From NCBI GenBank assembly GCA_016788045.1, contig JAEUTG010000029.1, forward strand, positions 186,001-250,000: 64,000 bases of DNA. The letters run 5' to 3'. Shown here in pieces: positions 17,713 through 25,234 of the stretch. A program made the position numbers and the translations under genes. Below the pieces are notes generated by a model that saw only the letters and a program-made list of their open reading frames with translations, had not been told where the DNA came from and did not search any database. This DNA comes from Bacteroidales bacterium (GTDB taxonomy: Bacteria > Bacteroidota > Bacteroidia > Bacteroidales > Lentimicrobiaceae). Each line of letters opens with the position of its first letter. The first letter of the stretch is position 1.

Positions 17713-17730
17713 TTGTGAACGCGTTCACAA
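17713..17730. promoter_or_regulatory. Perfect 18-bp palindromic operator at the aor promoter
   Basis: TTGTGAACGCGTTCACAA is a perfect inverted repeat 25-42 bases upstream of the aor start codon. It overlaps the -7 box and the expected transcription start, a position suited to repression. It fits the CRP/HcpR-type pattern TTGTGA-N6-TCACAA, but the central CG also resembles LacI-family operators. Confidence 0.7.
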
Positions 17731-17756
17731 ATGTACAAAGTTTTACTACCTTCAAA
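17728..17756 (-). promoter_or_regulatory. Promoter of aor (-7 TACATTTG, -33 TTTG)
   Basis: On the minus strand TACATTTG at 17728-17735 matches TAnnTTTG, and TTTG at 17753-17756 lies 17 bases further upstream. The leader to the aor start would be about 35 bases. The -7 box shares three bases with the palindrome at 17713-17730. Confidence 0.55.
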
Positions 17757-17920
17757 ATATAAATGTCTGAAAAATAGCGATATGAATGTTCTTTCATAAT
17801 GCATATTGAAATGCAGTATTTTATAAATACCGGGGCTTGAATTTTGCGGGAATCAGTTCTGAAACAAGACCTGATTGAACATAAAATATCGGGGCCTGAT
17901 GGATTCGGGGCTAATTTTTC

Positions 17921-17928
17921 TATTTTTG
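17921..17928 (+). promoter_or_regulatory. Candidate -7 box for the thiF-thiS-like pair
   Basis: TATTTTTG matches TAnnTTTG and lies 28 bases before the ATG at 17957. No TTTG was found at -33. Confidence 0.4.
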
Positions 17929-17956
17929 CATTAAACCAGCAGTAACACGAAGCACT

Positions 17957-18580
17957 ATGTCTGCGAACTTACCTGAACAGATCAGTAACTATCTCAGCCG
18001 GTTTACCGTTGGCATTGCTGGTTGCGGAGGTCTGGGCTCAAACTGTGCAGTCGCTCTGGCCCGTTGTGGCGTAGGCAAGCTGATCATCGCTGATTTTGAT
18101 ATTGTAACCTCCAGAAACCTCAACAGGCAATATTACTTCCACGACCAGATAGGCCGGCTGAAAGTGCATGCCCTGCGCGAGAACATCCTCAGGATCAATC
18201 CGGACGTTACGGTTAAGGCTTTTGATATGAAACTCTGTGTGTCGGATGTGGTGGAGCTTTTTGCCGGATGTGATGTGATCGTAGAGGCTTTCGATAAAGC
18301 CGAAATGAAGCATATGATCATCGAGACGGTTCATCTTCAGCTTCCCGGAAAATACCTGGTTACCGGCATCGGGATGGCAGGCTGGGGAAATTCTGATCTG
18401 ATCCATTGCCGCACTTCAGGTAACCTGATTGTCTGTGGCGATGAAGTATCCGAGGTCTCAGATACACTTCCGGTGCTGGCCCCCAGGGTTGGGTTGGTGG
18501 CGAATATGCAGGCCAATGAAGTGCTGAATATCCTGTTGAAGGATTTCACGCCAGAAGCAGGGAATGAAGCAAAACATTAA
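17957..18580 (+). CDS. thiF: ThiF/MoeB/HesA-type adenylyltransferase, short form
   Basis: This 207-residue E1-like protein activates the C-terminus of a small sulfur carrier by adenylation. The nucleotide-binding GIAGCGGLGSN (residues 18-28), DFDIVTSRNLNRQYY and the later IGMAGWGNSD are visible. It lacks the C-terminal zinc CxxC pair of MoeB and corresponds to the short ThiF family 2. Its stop overlaps the next gene, a ThiS/MoaD-like carrier, so the two are a substrate-enzyme pair. No other thiamine gene is nearby; the diverging neighbour is a tungsten-pterin enzyme, so sulfuration of molybdopterin is a reasonable alternative to thiamine synthesis. Confidence 0.85.
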   Translation: MSANLPEQISNYLSRFTVGIAGCGGLGSNCAVALARCGVGKLIIADFDIVTSRNLNRQYYFHDQIGRLKVHALRENILRINPDVTVKAFDMKLCVSDVVELFAGCDVIVEAFDKAEMKHMIIETVHLQLPGKYLVTGIGMAGWGNSDLIHCRTSGNLIVCGDEVSEVSDTLPVLAPRVGLVANMQANEVLNILLKDFTPEAGNEAKH

Positions 18581-18795
18581 TGAAGCCAGGGATGAAAATT
18601 ATACTGAATAACAGGGAAGAATTTTTCGAAGGTGACCAGATGACGGTTACTGAATTGCTTGCTGCCAAGAATTTTACATTTAAAATGCTGGTTGTGAAAA
18701 TAAATGCCGAACTGGTAAGGCGTCATGAATACGAAAAGAGAATGGTAACCGACGGAGATGAAGTGATGGTGCTTCACCTGATCACCGGAGGGTAA
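18580..18795 (+). CDS. thiS: ThiS/MoaD-like sulfur carrier protein
   Basis: This 71-residue beta-grasp protein ends in the required Gly-Gly (LHLITGG), which is adenylated and turned into a thiocarboxylate. The N-terminus (MKIILNNREEFFEG) is typical of ThiS. The first ATG at 18580 overlaps the thiF stop by one base; the second ATG at 18592 matches the usual family start and may be the real one. Encoded with its likely activating enzyme, it donates sulfur either to thiazole synthesis or to the pterin dithiolene of the tungsten cofactor. Confidence 0.85.
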   Translation: MKPGMKIILNNREEFFEGDQMTVTELLAAKNFTFKMLVVKINAELVRRHEYEKRMVTDGDEVMVLHLITGG

Positions 18796-18798
18796 TCA

Positions 18799-20085
18799 TC
18801 AAAGAATCTCGGCCACGGTAAACGCACTGCCGCCGATAAAGATCAGGTCATCTGCAGTGGCATACTTTTTTGCTGCTTCCAGGGCTGAACTGACTGAGCT
18901 GTAGCAATCTCCCTTCAGCCCGTATTTTACCCCTTCTTTCTGTAGCAGCAGCGCATCCAGCCCTCTGGGAATGGCTGCTTTGCAGAAATAGTAGGTAGCA
19001 TTCTGCGGCAAAAGTCTCAGCATTCCTTCAATATCTTTGTCATTCACCACGCCGATCACGATGTGCAGTTTCGTGTATTCCTGCGCCAGTATCTGATTCA
19101 CCACCGGTTCCAATCCGTGCGGGTTGTGCGCTATGTCACAGATAACAAGCGGTTTATGACTTAATATCTGCCAGCGACCCTGCAGGCGGGTGTTTTTCAG
19201 GGTGTTTCTGATCCCTTTTTCAATCTCAAGCCGGCCAAACGGGGGAATTACCTCCTGCAGCTTCAGACAGGCGCATAAAACGGTAGCCACATTTTTCAGC
19301 TGATAACTGCCGGTAAGCGGACAATGAATCCTGAATTCCTGAGCTCCCATCCTGGAAGTCAACGAAAGCAGTTCGGCTGCTGAATCTGCCCTGATTGCCG
19401 AACTCTGAACGGTTTCATCGGCAAACACAAGTTCTGCATTCAAAGCAGCTGCCGTAGCCCGGAAGACAGGAGCTGATTCCAGGTGGGTTTCGCCGATTAT
19501 GACAGGAGTATTCTGTTTGATAATACCGGCCTTTTCGGAAGCGATTTCAGCAATGCCTGAGCCGAGAAACTTTGTGTGATCCAGGCCGATGTTGGTGATC
19601 ACCGACAACAGGGGTTTTACCACATTGGTGGAGTCCAGCCGGCCTCCCATTCCGGTTTCAATCACGGCAATTTCTGCACCCTGAAGCTTAAACCAGCTCA
19701 TGGCCAATCCGAAGCTCATTTCAAAAAAGGAAGGCTCTATGCGCTCAAAATCCTTTTTATATTGTTCAACAAACTGGCAAACAAAAGCTTCGCTAACCAT
19801 TGCTCCGTTCACTTTTACCCGTTCCCTGAAATCTTTCAGGTGTGGCGAGGTGAAAAGCGCCGTTCTGAACCCGGATTCCTGCAGGATGGAAGCCAGCATA
19901 TGCGAAACAGAGCCTTTGCCATTGGTTCCGGCTATGTGGATGGTTTTAAAACTGAGGTGAGGATTGCCGGTGAGCCTTCCGATTTCAAGGGTGTTTTCAA
20001 GACCGGCTTTATAGGCACTGCCTCCCGTTAGATGAAATGTCGGAAACCTGCTGTAGAGATATTCCAGCGTTTCTTGGTAATTCAT
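18799..20085 (-). CDS. folC: Folylpolyglutamate synthase / dihydrofolate synthase
   Basis: This 428-residue Mur-ligase-type enzyme adds glutamate to dihydropteroate and to folates. The ATP-binding loop HIAGTNGKGSVSHMLAS is at residues 50-66, followed by FTSPHLKDFRERV and VIETGMGGRLDSTNV, both folC signatures; CDIAHNPHGLEP marks the C-terminal ligase domain. Length is typical. It ends 3 bases from the converging thiS-like gene, and its start is 12 bases after the tonB-like gene, so folC is probably transcribed with exbB-exbD-tonB. Confidence 0.93.
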   Translation of the reverse strand: MNYQETLEYLYSRFPTFHLTGGSAYKAGLENTLEIGRLTGNPHLSFKTIHIAGTNGKGSVSHMLASILQESGFRTALFTSPHLKDFRERVKVNGAMVSEAFVCQFVEQYKKDFERIEPSFFEMSFGLAMSWFKLQGAEIAVIETGMGGRLDSTNVVKPLLSVITNIGLDHTKFLGSGIAEIASEKAGIIKQNTPVIIGETHLESAPVFRATAAALNAELVFADETVQSSAIRADSAAELLSLTSRMGAQEFRIHCPLTGSYQLKNVATVLCACLKLQEVIPPFGRLEIEKGIRNTLKNTRLQGRWQILSHKPLVICDIAHNPHGLEPVVNQILAQEYTKLHIVIGVVNDKDIEGMLRLLPQNATYYFCKAAIPRGLDALLLQKEGVKYGLKGDCYSSVSSALEAAKKYATADDLIFIGGSAFTVAEIL

Positions 20086-20097
20086 GAATCAAAAGGG

Positions 20098-20913
20098 TCA
20101 GTTTAATTCAAAGATATAGGTGATTGAACCTTTCTGTTCTTCGGGGGCATCTTCCTTCGGGCTGAATTTTGCCTGCCGGGCTGCCTGTTCGGCAAGCTGA
20201 AGCAGCTGAAGATTGGAGGTGGTTGAGCCTTTTGTACCTGCAATTACGCGGGTTACCGATCCGGAACGGTTCACATAGATGGTGACGACCACGGTACCTT
20301 TTTCGGTAAAATTCTTGTTCGGCGGTGGCAGTTGTCTGGAACTCCGCCCGGCCAGACTGAAGGATACGCCATTCCCATTTCCTCCGGCACCGTCATAGTT
20401 GTCAGAACCCGGGGTGCCATCGGGCCGGCCCTGATCACCAGGCTTGCCGCTGATGCCCTGATTGCGGCCACTGTTACCGCCTTGCTTGCCTTTGTAGATG
20501 GCGTTGGGATTGGTCACCGGTTGGGGAGCGGGTTTCACCTCCGGCTTCACAGCAGGTTTTGTTTCAGGTTTTGCTGCAGGCTGGGGCTTTTCTTTCTTCA
20601 CCGGTTGAATGGCCGGTGTTTCTTCGGTATTCTCACTCACAATTTCTTCGTCAGCAGCACTGTTGGCAGGTGGCGACACTTCCCCTCCCGCTGAAAGCTG
20701 CTCCGGTTGAATTTCTCCCATTCCATCCTCAGAATTTCCCAGATTGACTTCAACCCCGGCCTCTTCCGGCAGGGGAAGTGGTGTTCTGAGCGCCATGAGC
20801 AGCAAACCACCCACCAGCAGCGCATGGAAGAGGATGGTGCCTATCAGTCCCTTTATGTCGTCCTTGTCCGTTTTCAAAATGCTTTTCTGAAGGGTTTTCA
20901 AAAATCCTGCCAA
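20098..20913 (-). CDS. TonB-family energy transducer
   Basis: This 271-residue protein has one membrane helix at residues 22-42, a linker rich in Pro, Lys and Glu (residues 90-135), a Gly/Asn-rich segment (140-180) and a C-terminal TonB-like domain with GTVVVTIYVNRSGSVTRVIAG. TonB proteins carry proton-motive energy from ExbB/ExbD to outer-membrane receptors. Genes for ExbD and ExbB lie directly upstream on the same strand. The C-terminus is shorter than in classical TonB and close to TolA/TonB hybrids. Which receptor it serves is unknown; the receptor at 26058-28208 is a candidate. Confidence 0.85.
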   Translation of the reverse strand: MAGFLKTLQKSILKTDKDDIKGLIGTILFHALLVGGLLLMALRTPLPLPEEAGVEVNLGNSEDGMGEIQPEQLSAGGEVSPPANSAADEEIVSENTEETPAIQPVKKEKPQPAAKPETKPAVKPEVKPAPQPVTNPNAIYKGKQGGNSGRNQGISGKPGDQGRPDGTPGSDNYDGAGGNGNGVSFSLAGRSSRQLPPPNKNFTEKGTVVVTIYVNRSGSVTRVIAGTKGSTTSNLQLLQLAEQAARQAKFSPKEDAPEEQKGSITYIFELN

Positions 20914-20932
20914 TCAGGCGGATTTCAACTGT

Positions 20933-21346
20933 TTATTTCAATGGTTTGGTTGCAAGAATCACCTTGTGTTTCGAGCCGGTTAAGTCGTTCACCTGATTCA
21001 CTGCATCAATCAGGGTTACCACATACTGAACCGGAACACTCTGATCTGCCCGCAGAACCACCGAAGCTTCAGCATCTCCTGAAAGCTTATTACCGATGGT
21101 TTCAGTCAGGAATTCCGGTGTAACAGGTTCTTCTTCAACAAAATAGCTGTAATTGCTGTCGATGTAGACTGTCAGCGATTGCTTGGCCATGGTTTTGCTG
21201 TTGCTGGATGGCAGCAGCAGCTTGATGGCGTTCGGGCTTACCAGCGTGGAAGTCAGCATAAAAAAGATCAGGAGAAGAAAAACCAGGTCAGACATGGAGG
21301 CCATGCTGAAGCTTGAGTTGATCTTATTGCGGGTTTTAATAGCCAT
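20933..21346 (-). CDS. exbD: Biopolymer transport protein ExbD
   Basis: This 137-residue protein has the ExbD/TolR layout: a short cytoplasmic N-terminus, one membrane helix at about residues 14-36 starting with SMSDLVFLLLIFFMLTST, whose Asp19 is the conserved proton-path residue, and a periplasmic domain. With ExbB it forms the proton-driven motor that energises TonB. The gene sits 36 bases after exbB and 19 bases before the tonB-like gene. Only one ExbD is encoded, whereas many Bacteroidota TonB systems have two. Confidence 0.92.
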   Translation of the reverse strand: MAIKTRNKINSSFSMASMSDLVFLLLIFFMLTSTLVSPNAIKLLLPSSNSKTMAKQSLTVYIDSNYSYFVEEEPVTPEFLTETIGNKLSGDAEASVVLRADQSVPVQYVVTLIDAVNQVNDLTGSKHKVILATKPLK

Positions 21347-21382
21347 CGTTTATGTGTTGTTTGAGAAATCTGTGCTGCTGAC

Positions 21383-22099
21383 TCAGGCTGGTTCGTGGAG
21401 AAGATCCATGAATTCGGTTGCCCTGGCCTCGAGGATGAAAACAACCTTTTCAACCCTGGCAACCAGAATGTTGTAGCAGAGGTAGCCGAGAATACCAACG
21501 ATCAGACCGGCAACCGTGGTGATCATCGCCTGATAGATGCCCCCTGACAGCAGGGCAATGTCAATGTTGTTTCCGGCCATCGACATGTCGTAAAATGCCC
21601 TGACCATTCCTGCAACAGTGCCGAGGAATCCAAGCATGGGAGCAGCTCCTGAAATGGTGGCCAGCGCTGCAAGGTTCTTTTCAAGTTTGGCAACTTCCAG
21701 TTTTCCAACCGTTTCAATGGCAGCATTGATGTCGTTGAGCGGTTTTCCGATGCGGATTATGCCTTTTTCTATCATCCGCGCTATGGGGGTGCGGTTGTTT
21801 TTGCAAAGCGACAAAGCAGAATCTATCCGCCCGTTATGAATAAAGTCGCGGATGTTGTTCATAAAATTCTGTTCATCCTTCGCTGCACGGTTAATTACGA
21901 TATACCTTTCAATGAAGATATAAACAGCGATAACCGACATGATGGCGATGGGCAGCATAATCCATCCCCCTTTCAGGGACAATTCCCACACCGACAGACT
22001 GATCTCTGTTGGCTGAGGTGCCTGGGCAGCGGCCTGAGTAATGGTGTCGTTCAGCACAGTGGAAGGCTGGGTAATCTGCAGAAGAATTCCGGAAATCAT
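21383..22099 (-). CDS. exbB: Biopolymer transport protein ExbB (MotA/TolQ/ExbB family)
   Basis: This 238-residue inner-membrane protein is the ExbB subunit of the TonB motor. It has three membrane helices: one near residues 48-67 and the later pair starting at ATISGAAPMLGFLGTVAGMV and MITTVAGLIVGILGYL, both typical. I place the start at the ATG at 22099, since residues encoded further upstream look non-coding and 238 residues is the normal ExbB length. The gene opens the exbB-exbD-tonB-folC run. The 284 bases upstream, shared with the divergent sigma factor gene, show no full TAnnTTTG match facing exbB. Confidence 0.92.
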   Translation of the reverse strand: MISGILLQITQPSTVLNDTITQAAAQAPQPTEISLSVWELSLKGGWIMLPIAIMSVIAVYIFIERYIVINRAAKDEQNFMNNIRDFIHNGRIDSALSLCKNNRTPIARMIEKGIIRIGKPLNDINAAIETVGKLEVAKLEKNLAALATISGAAPMLGFLGTVAGMVRAFYDMSMAGNNIDIALLSGGIYQAMITTVAGLIVGILGYLCYNILVARVEKVVFILEARATEFMDLLHEPA

Positions 22100-22383
22100 A
22101 GTGTTTGGTTTAATGCATGGTAAAATTAGGCTTATTCGGCCAACGGGCTTTTTGCCGGCCGGAAAAACTATCAACAGCCGTTTGTTAATAGTTAACTCAT
22201 TTTTCCTGAAAAAAGTATTTGGTGACCAGAGTTTCTGAGTGACCCGGTTAACTGCGGACATCAGCTGATCAACCGGAGAAGTGAGCCGGAACCTGAACGG
22301 AATTTTTTTTGTGGGATAACACAAGTTTTCATGACAATGGTGTCAAATACACTATATTTTTACAATAAACTATCCGCTTGCTT

Positions 22384-22956
22384 ATGGCAGATGCTGAACT
22401 GATGAAAATGGTTGCTGAGGGTGATCCCGTTTCAGGACGCCGCTTTGCCGATCAGTATCAGTTACTGGTTTACAATGTCTGTTACAGTTTCATCCGTAAC
22501 AGACACGACGCGGAAGATGTGGCCCAGGAAGTCTTTCTCGAAGCCTTCCGGAATGCCGGCAGGTTCAGGGGAGATGCGAAGATCAGTACCTGGCTTTACC
22601 GCATTGCTGTAAACAGATCCCTTAATTATATCCGCAACAACAGGAAACGCCGGTTCTGGCAGGAGCTCAGTGCGGTATTTGATCCCGGTCCATCAGGGAG
22701 CAATAGTCAGGAATTTGAAATGAGTGGTGATACTACAGATGGCAGATTGAAGAACAGGGAACAAAAGTCGGTGATCGGTGAGGCATTGGAGTCATTGCCG
22801 GAAAACCAGCGGATAGCATTTACCCTGAATAAGATGGAGGATTTGTCGTATGCAGAAGTTGCGGAAGTCATGCAGCTCAGCCTGTCGGCGGTAGAATCAC
22901 TGATTCACCGGGCAAGGCTTGGAATGCAGAAAAAGCTGAAACACTATTATTTTTAA
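22384..22956 (+). CDS. ECF-type RNA polymerase sigma-70 factor
   Basis: This 190-residue ECF sigma factor has region 2 with RHDAEDVAQEVFLEAFR and KISTWLYRIAVNRSLNY, and region 4 with LPENQRIAFTLNKMEDLSY and the helix-turn-helix LSLSAVESLIHRAR. I use the ATG at 22384; a TTG two codons earlier is less likely. The next gene, 16 bases on, encodes a protein with an anti-sigma zinc motif, followed by two Spy/CpxP-like proteins, so the sigma factor probably answers envelope stress. ECF sigmas commonly drive their own operon, but no autoregulatory sequence is recognised here. Confidence 0.92.
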   Translation: MADAELMKMVAEGDPVSGRRFADQYQLLVYNVCYSFIRNRHDAEDVAQEVFLEAFRNAGRFRGDAKISTWLYRIAVNRSLNYIRNNRKRRFWQELSAVFDPGPSGSNSQEFEMSGDTTDGRLKNREQKSVIGEALESLPENQRIAFTLNKMEDLSYAEVAEVMQLSLSAVESLIHRARLGMQKKLKHYYF

Positions 22957-22972
22957 TGGAAGGGCGCAAGTT

Positions 22973-23509
22973 ATGAGGACAGACGGTGTCAAAACTCAAA
23001 ACAAACCAACAATGAATTGTGCAGAGGCAGAAAGACTGATCATTGACCGGGTATTTTCCGGTTCCGTTCTTCAGCCGGATGATGAACTAAATGCGCATAC
23101 AGTAGTTTGTGCTGCCTGTCGCAGTTTTCATCAGAAGTGTTCAGCGGATTATGAAACTAGCTTCGCTGACCGTAAGCGGTTGCCGGATCCCGATTTTTAC
23201 GACAAACTTTTTACCGGGGAGAAATCAGGAAAAACACACAAAGAGCTGAAATCACACAGCGTAGCGCCATTGCTGCGTTTTGCGCCAGGGCTGTCTGCTG
23301 CAGCTGCGGCTGTGTTGCTGGGTGTATGGCTGGGAGGCCGCCTGTTTACCACGATTATTCCTGCCAATGCTTCCAGCGGTGTCAATCCCGAACTCCTTCG
23401 CGCTGATTACATTCAGTCCTATGCCGCCGATCTGAACCTTACCGATGCCACAGATATGGCCCTCGAAAACTACCTTAACTTTAATGCTGAATCCGATGAT
23501 ACAGAATAG
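22973..23509 (+). CDS. Probable membrane anti-sigma factor with ZAS zinc motif
   Basis: This 178-residue protein has a cytoplasmic N-terminus with His42-x3-Cys46-x2-Cys49 (HTVVCAAC), the ZAS zinc-binding motif of anti-sigma factors, one membrane helix at about residues 104-125, and a short periplasmic tail. It probably holds the ECF sigma factor encoded directly upstream. A second ATG at 23012 (MNCAEAERL) gives the more usual N-terminus and may be the true start. Its end overlaps the next gene by 14 bases. Function is inferred from motif and position. Confidence 0.75.
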   Translation: MRTDGVKTQNKPTMNCAEAERLIIDRVFSGSVLQPDDELNAHTVVCAACRSFHQKCSADYETSFADRKRLPDPDFYDKLFTGEKSGKTHKELKSHSVAPLLRFAPGLSAAAAAVLLGVWLGGRLFTTIIPANASSGVNPELLRADYIQSYAADLNLTDATDMALENYLNFNAESDDTE

Positions 23510-24044
23510 CCGCCTGAGAATCTTCCTGATCATCATGGTGATTCTCACCCTGGTGAATCTCGCCGCTGTTATTACAGTGATGGTTAACATGAAGCAGGTC
23601 GCTCTAAGGCAACCGGCAGCTGATCAAACAGAGGAAGGCGTATTGCCGGGTGATCCCGGATTCAGGGGAACCGGGTTTCTGATGGATGAACTTGGATTCG
23701 ACAGTCTGCAGCAGGAAGCGTTTCTGGATTCACGGCGAAGTTTCAGGTCGAAAGCACATCCGGTATTTGCCATGATCAGGCAACTCAACAACGAGGCATT
23801 GCAGGAACTTCTACAGGAATCACCCGATACCACAAGGCTGGGCAGGATTAATTCAGACATCGGTGCCTTACAAGCACGGGTGAGAAATCTGACAGTTCAG
23901 CACCTGATTGAGGTAAAATCCATTGCAAAGCCCGAACAGCAGGATAAACTGGTATTTTTCTACCGGGAACTCCTTTCACGCGACAGCGGTCCGGGAAACA
24001 AAGGGAAAGGACAACAACACCGGCACCGGAATGGCAGAAACTAA
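23496..24044 (+). CDS. Membrane-anchored Spy/CnrX-like periplasmic stress or metal sensor
   Basis: This 182-residue protein has an N-terminal membrane anchor (residues 8-30) and a periplasmic, mostly helical part rich in Gln, Arg and Leu, resembling the CpxP/Spy/CnrX helical-hairpin group that senses metals or misfolded protein. The ATG at 23496 overlaps the anti-sigma gene by 14 bases, which fits translational coupling; in-frame ATGs further upstream lie deep inside that gene. The C-terminal tail is basic and His-rich (QQHRHRNGR). A canonical LTxxQ motif is not evident, so the assignment is moderate. It lies in the sigma/anti-sigma operon. Confidence 0.65.
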   Translation: MIQNSRLRIFLIIMVILTLVNLAAVITVMVNMKQVALRQPAADQTEEGVLPGDPGFRGTGFLMDELGFDSLQQEAFLDSRRSFRSKAHPVFAMIRQLNNEALQELLQESPDTTRLGRINSDIGALQARVRNLTVQHLIEVKSIAKPEQQDKLVFFYRELLSRDSGPGNKGKGQQHRHRNGRN

Positions 24045-24070
24045 TCTTAACTCCCAATAAATCAACTACT

Positions 24071-24604
24071 ATGAAAAAGTTAACAGCAATTGCACCGGTC
24101 ATTTTCTTTGGATTGATGATGATCGCATTTCTCAACAATCCTTTACTTGCTCAGGATCCGCCGCGCGGGCCCCAGGGTCCCGGTCAGCCTGGCAGAGGTC
24201 CGGGGATGGGATTTATCCCTGACCTTACTCCGGAACAAAGCAAGCAGATTGAACAACTCAGAACCAGGCATATCCGTAAAGTTGACCTGCTCAGGGCAGA
24301 AATCGGTGAAAAGGAAGCCAGAATGACCACCTTAAGGCTGGCCGATGAACCGGATGCCAAAGCGATCGACAAAACCATCGACGAAATATCAAAACTGCGT
24401 GGCGACATCATGAAGGAACGTGAAGCCCACCGTCGTGAAATCAGGGCTCTGCTGACCGATGCGCAGAAGGCTGTTTTCGACAGACGTGGCCCGCAGGGAA
24501 GATTCAATGATGGGAATGGTGACAGGAAAGGCAGGAGGGGTAAGGCCGGAAGGGGCTACAGGGATGGCAATGGCCCGCGCCCGGATTGCCCATACAATCG
24601 GTAA
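24071..24604 (+). CDS. Spy/CpxP-like periplasmic protein
   Basis: This 177-residue secreted protein begins with a signal peptide ending near residue 27 (NPLLAQ). The mature part has two LTxxQ motifs, LTPEQSKQI and LTDAQKAVF, the hallmark of Spy/CpxP chaperone-like proteins, joined by long charged helices. The C-terminal 40 residues are Gly/Arg-rich and low in complexity. It closes the ECF sigma operon and is followed by a strong terminator. Likely role: buffering envelope stress or metals in the periplasm; the trigger is unknown. Confidence 0.8.
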   Translation: MKKLTAIAPVIFFGLMMIAFLNNPLLAQDPPRGPQGPGQPGRGPGMGFIPDLTPEQSKQIEQLRTRHIRKVDLLRAEIGEKEARMTTLRLADEPDAKAIDKTIDEISKLRGDIMKEREAHRREIRALLTDAQKAVFDRRGPQGRFNDGNGDRKGRRGKAGRGYRDGNGPRPDCPYNR

Positions 24605-24624
24605 ACTCCTGAATTTTAAGTGAG

Positions 24625-24650
24625 AAAGCAGGCATATGCCTGCTTTTTTT
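24625..24650 (+). terminator. Rho-independent terminator of the ECF sigma operon
   Basis: AAGCAGGCA at 24626-24634 pairs with TGCCTGCTT at 24637-24645 and is followed by a T-run to 24650. It begins 20 bases after the stop of the Spy/CpxP-like gene. Confidence 0.85.
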
Positions 24651-24715
24651 GTGGGTTCATTCATTATTGTCCGGTTAGAATAAAAGAAACCTTGACACCA
24701 AAACCCCAAGCCACC

Positions 24716-24807
24716 AACCTGTCTGCCTGAGCATACAGGCAGGAATCGCTATAAATCAGATAAATAAGTTGATGATTTCCTGCCTGACTAAGCCAAGCAG
24801 ACAGGTT
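24716..24807. repeat. Inverted pair of palindromic repeats (BIME-like)
   Basis: The 30-base segment 24716-24745 and the 31-base segment 24777-24807 are imperfect inverted copies of each other. Each also contains its own small inverted repeat (for example CTGCCTG at 24723-24729 with CAGGCAG at 24736-24742). About 31 bases of AT-rich DNA separate them. They belong to the same CCTGTCTGCCTG family as 9368-9445 and 13231-13252. Confidence 0.7.
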
Positions 24808-25059
24808 AGTGATTTCGTATTTTGCTGTCAAAAAAAGAAAGTAACATACCTGTTTTGAATAATGGCTATAATCCATTTTTATCAATCAGTTCAAAGCAAA
24901 CAAATTATTATCCTAATGCTGATTAGTTTAAAATCAGTCACAATTATCCGGTTAAATTTTGGGCACCAGGAAGTATTAACGAAACTCTATGGTGTAACTT
25001 TTTTTACCTGTTGCAACTGATTGATTATATTTATTATACCTCCTTGATACTATTTTAAA

Positions 25060-25136
25060 GCTGCGGAGCAGCGTAAGGTTGATAGTAATGTCGATCTAAC
25101 CTAAATTGCAAGCCCCAGCGGGGCGTAACGTTGTCT
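25060..25136. repeat. Two related hairpin repeats with differing but paired stems
   Basis: GCTGC-GGA-GCAGC at 25060-25072 and GCCCC-AGC-GGGGC at 25112-25124 are each followed by a similar tail, GTAAGGTTGATA and GTAACGTTGTCTA. The stem sequences differ while pairing is kept. Confidence 0.55.
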
Positions 25137-25234
25137 ATTCCTACCCTGCCAATGGATTCAGGGGATTGTTGGAGCTTACCCCGGACAGTAGTGAAAATCA
25201 GAATTTACTTCGTAAAAAGCGGCTTTCATACCGG

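Larger units (their letters stand above)
24605..25234. other. Intergenic region between converging Spy/CpxP-like and MbnP-like genes
   Basis: These 630 bases contain the terminator, the inverted palindromic pair and the two stem-variable hairpins listed separately. I see no gene; small open frames here lack protein features. Confidence 0.65.
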
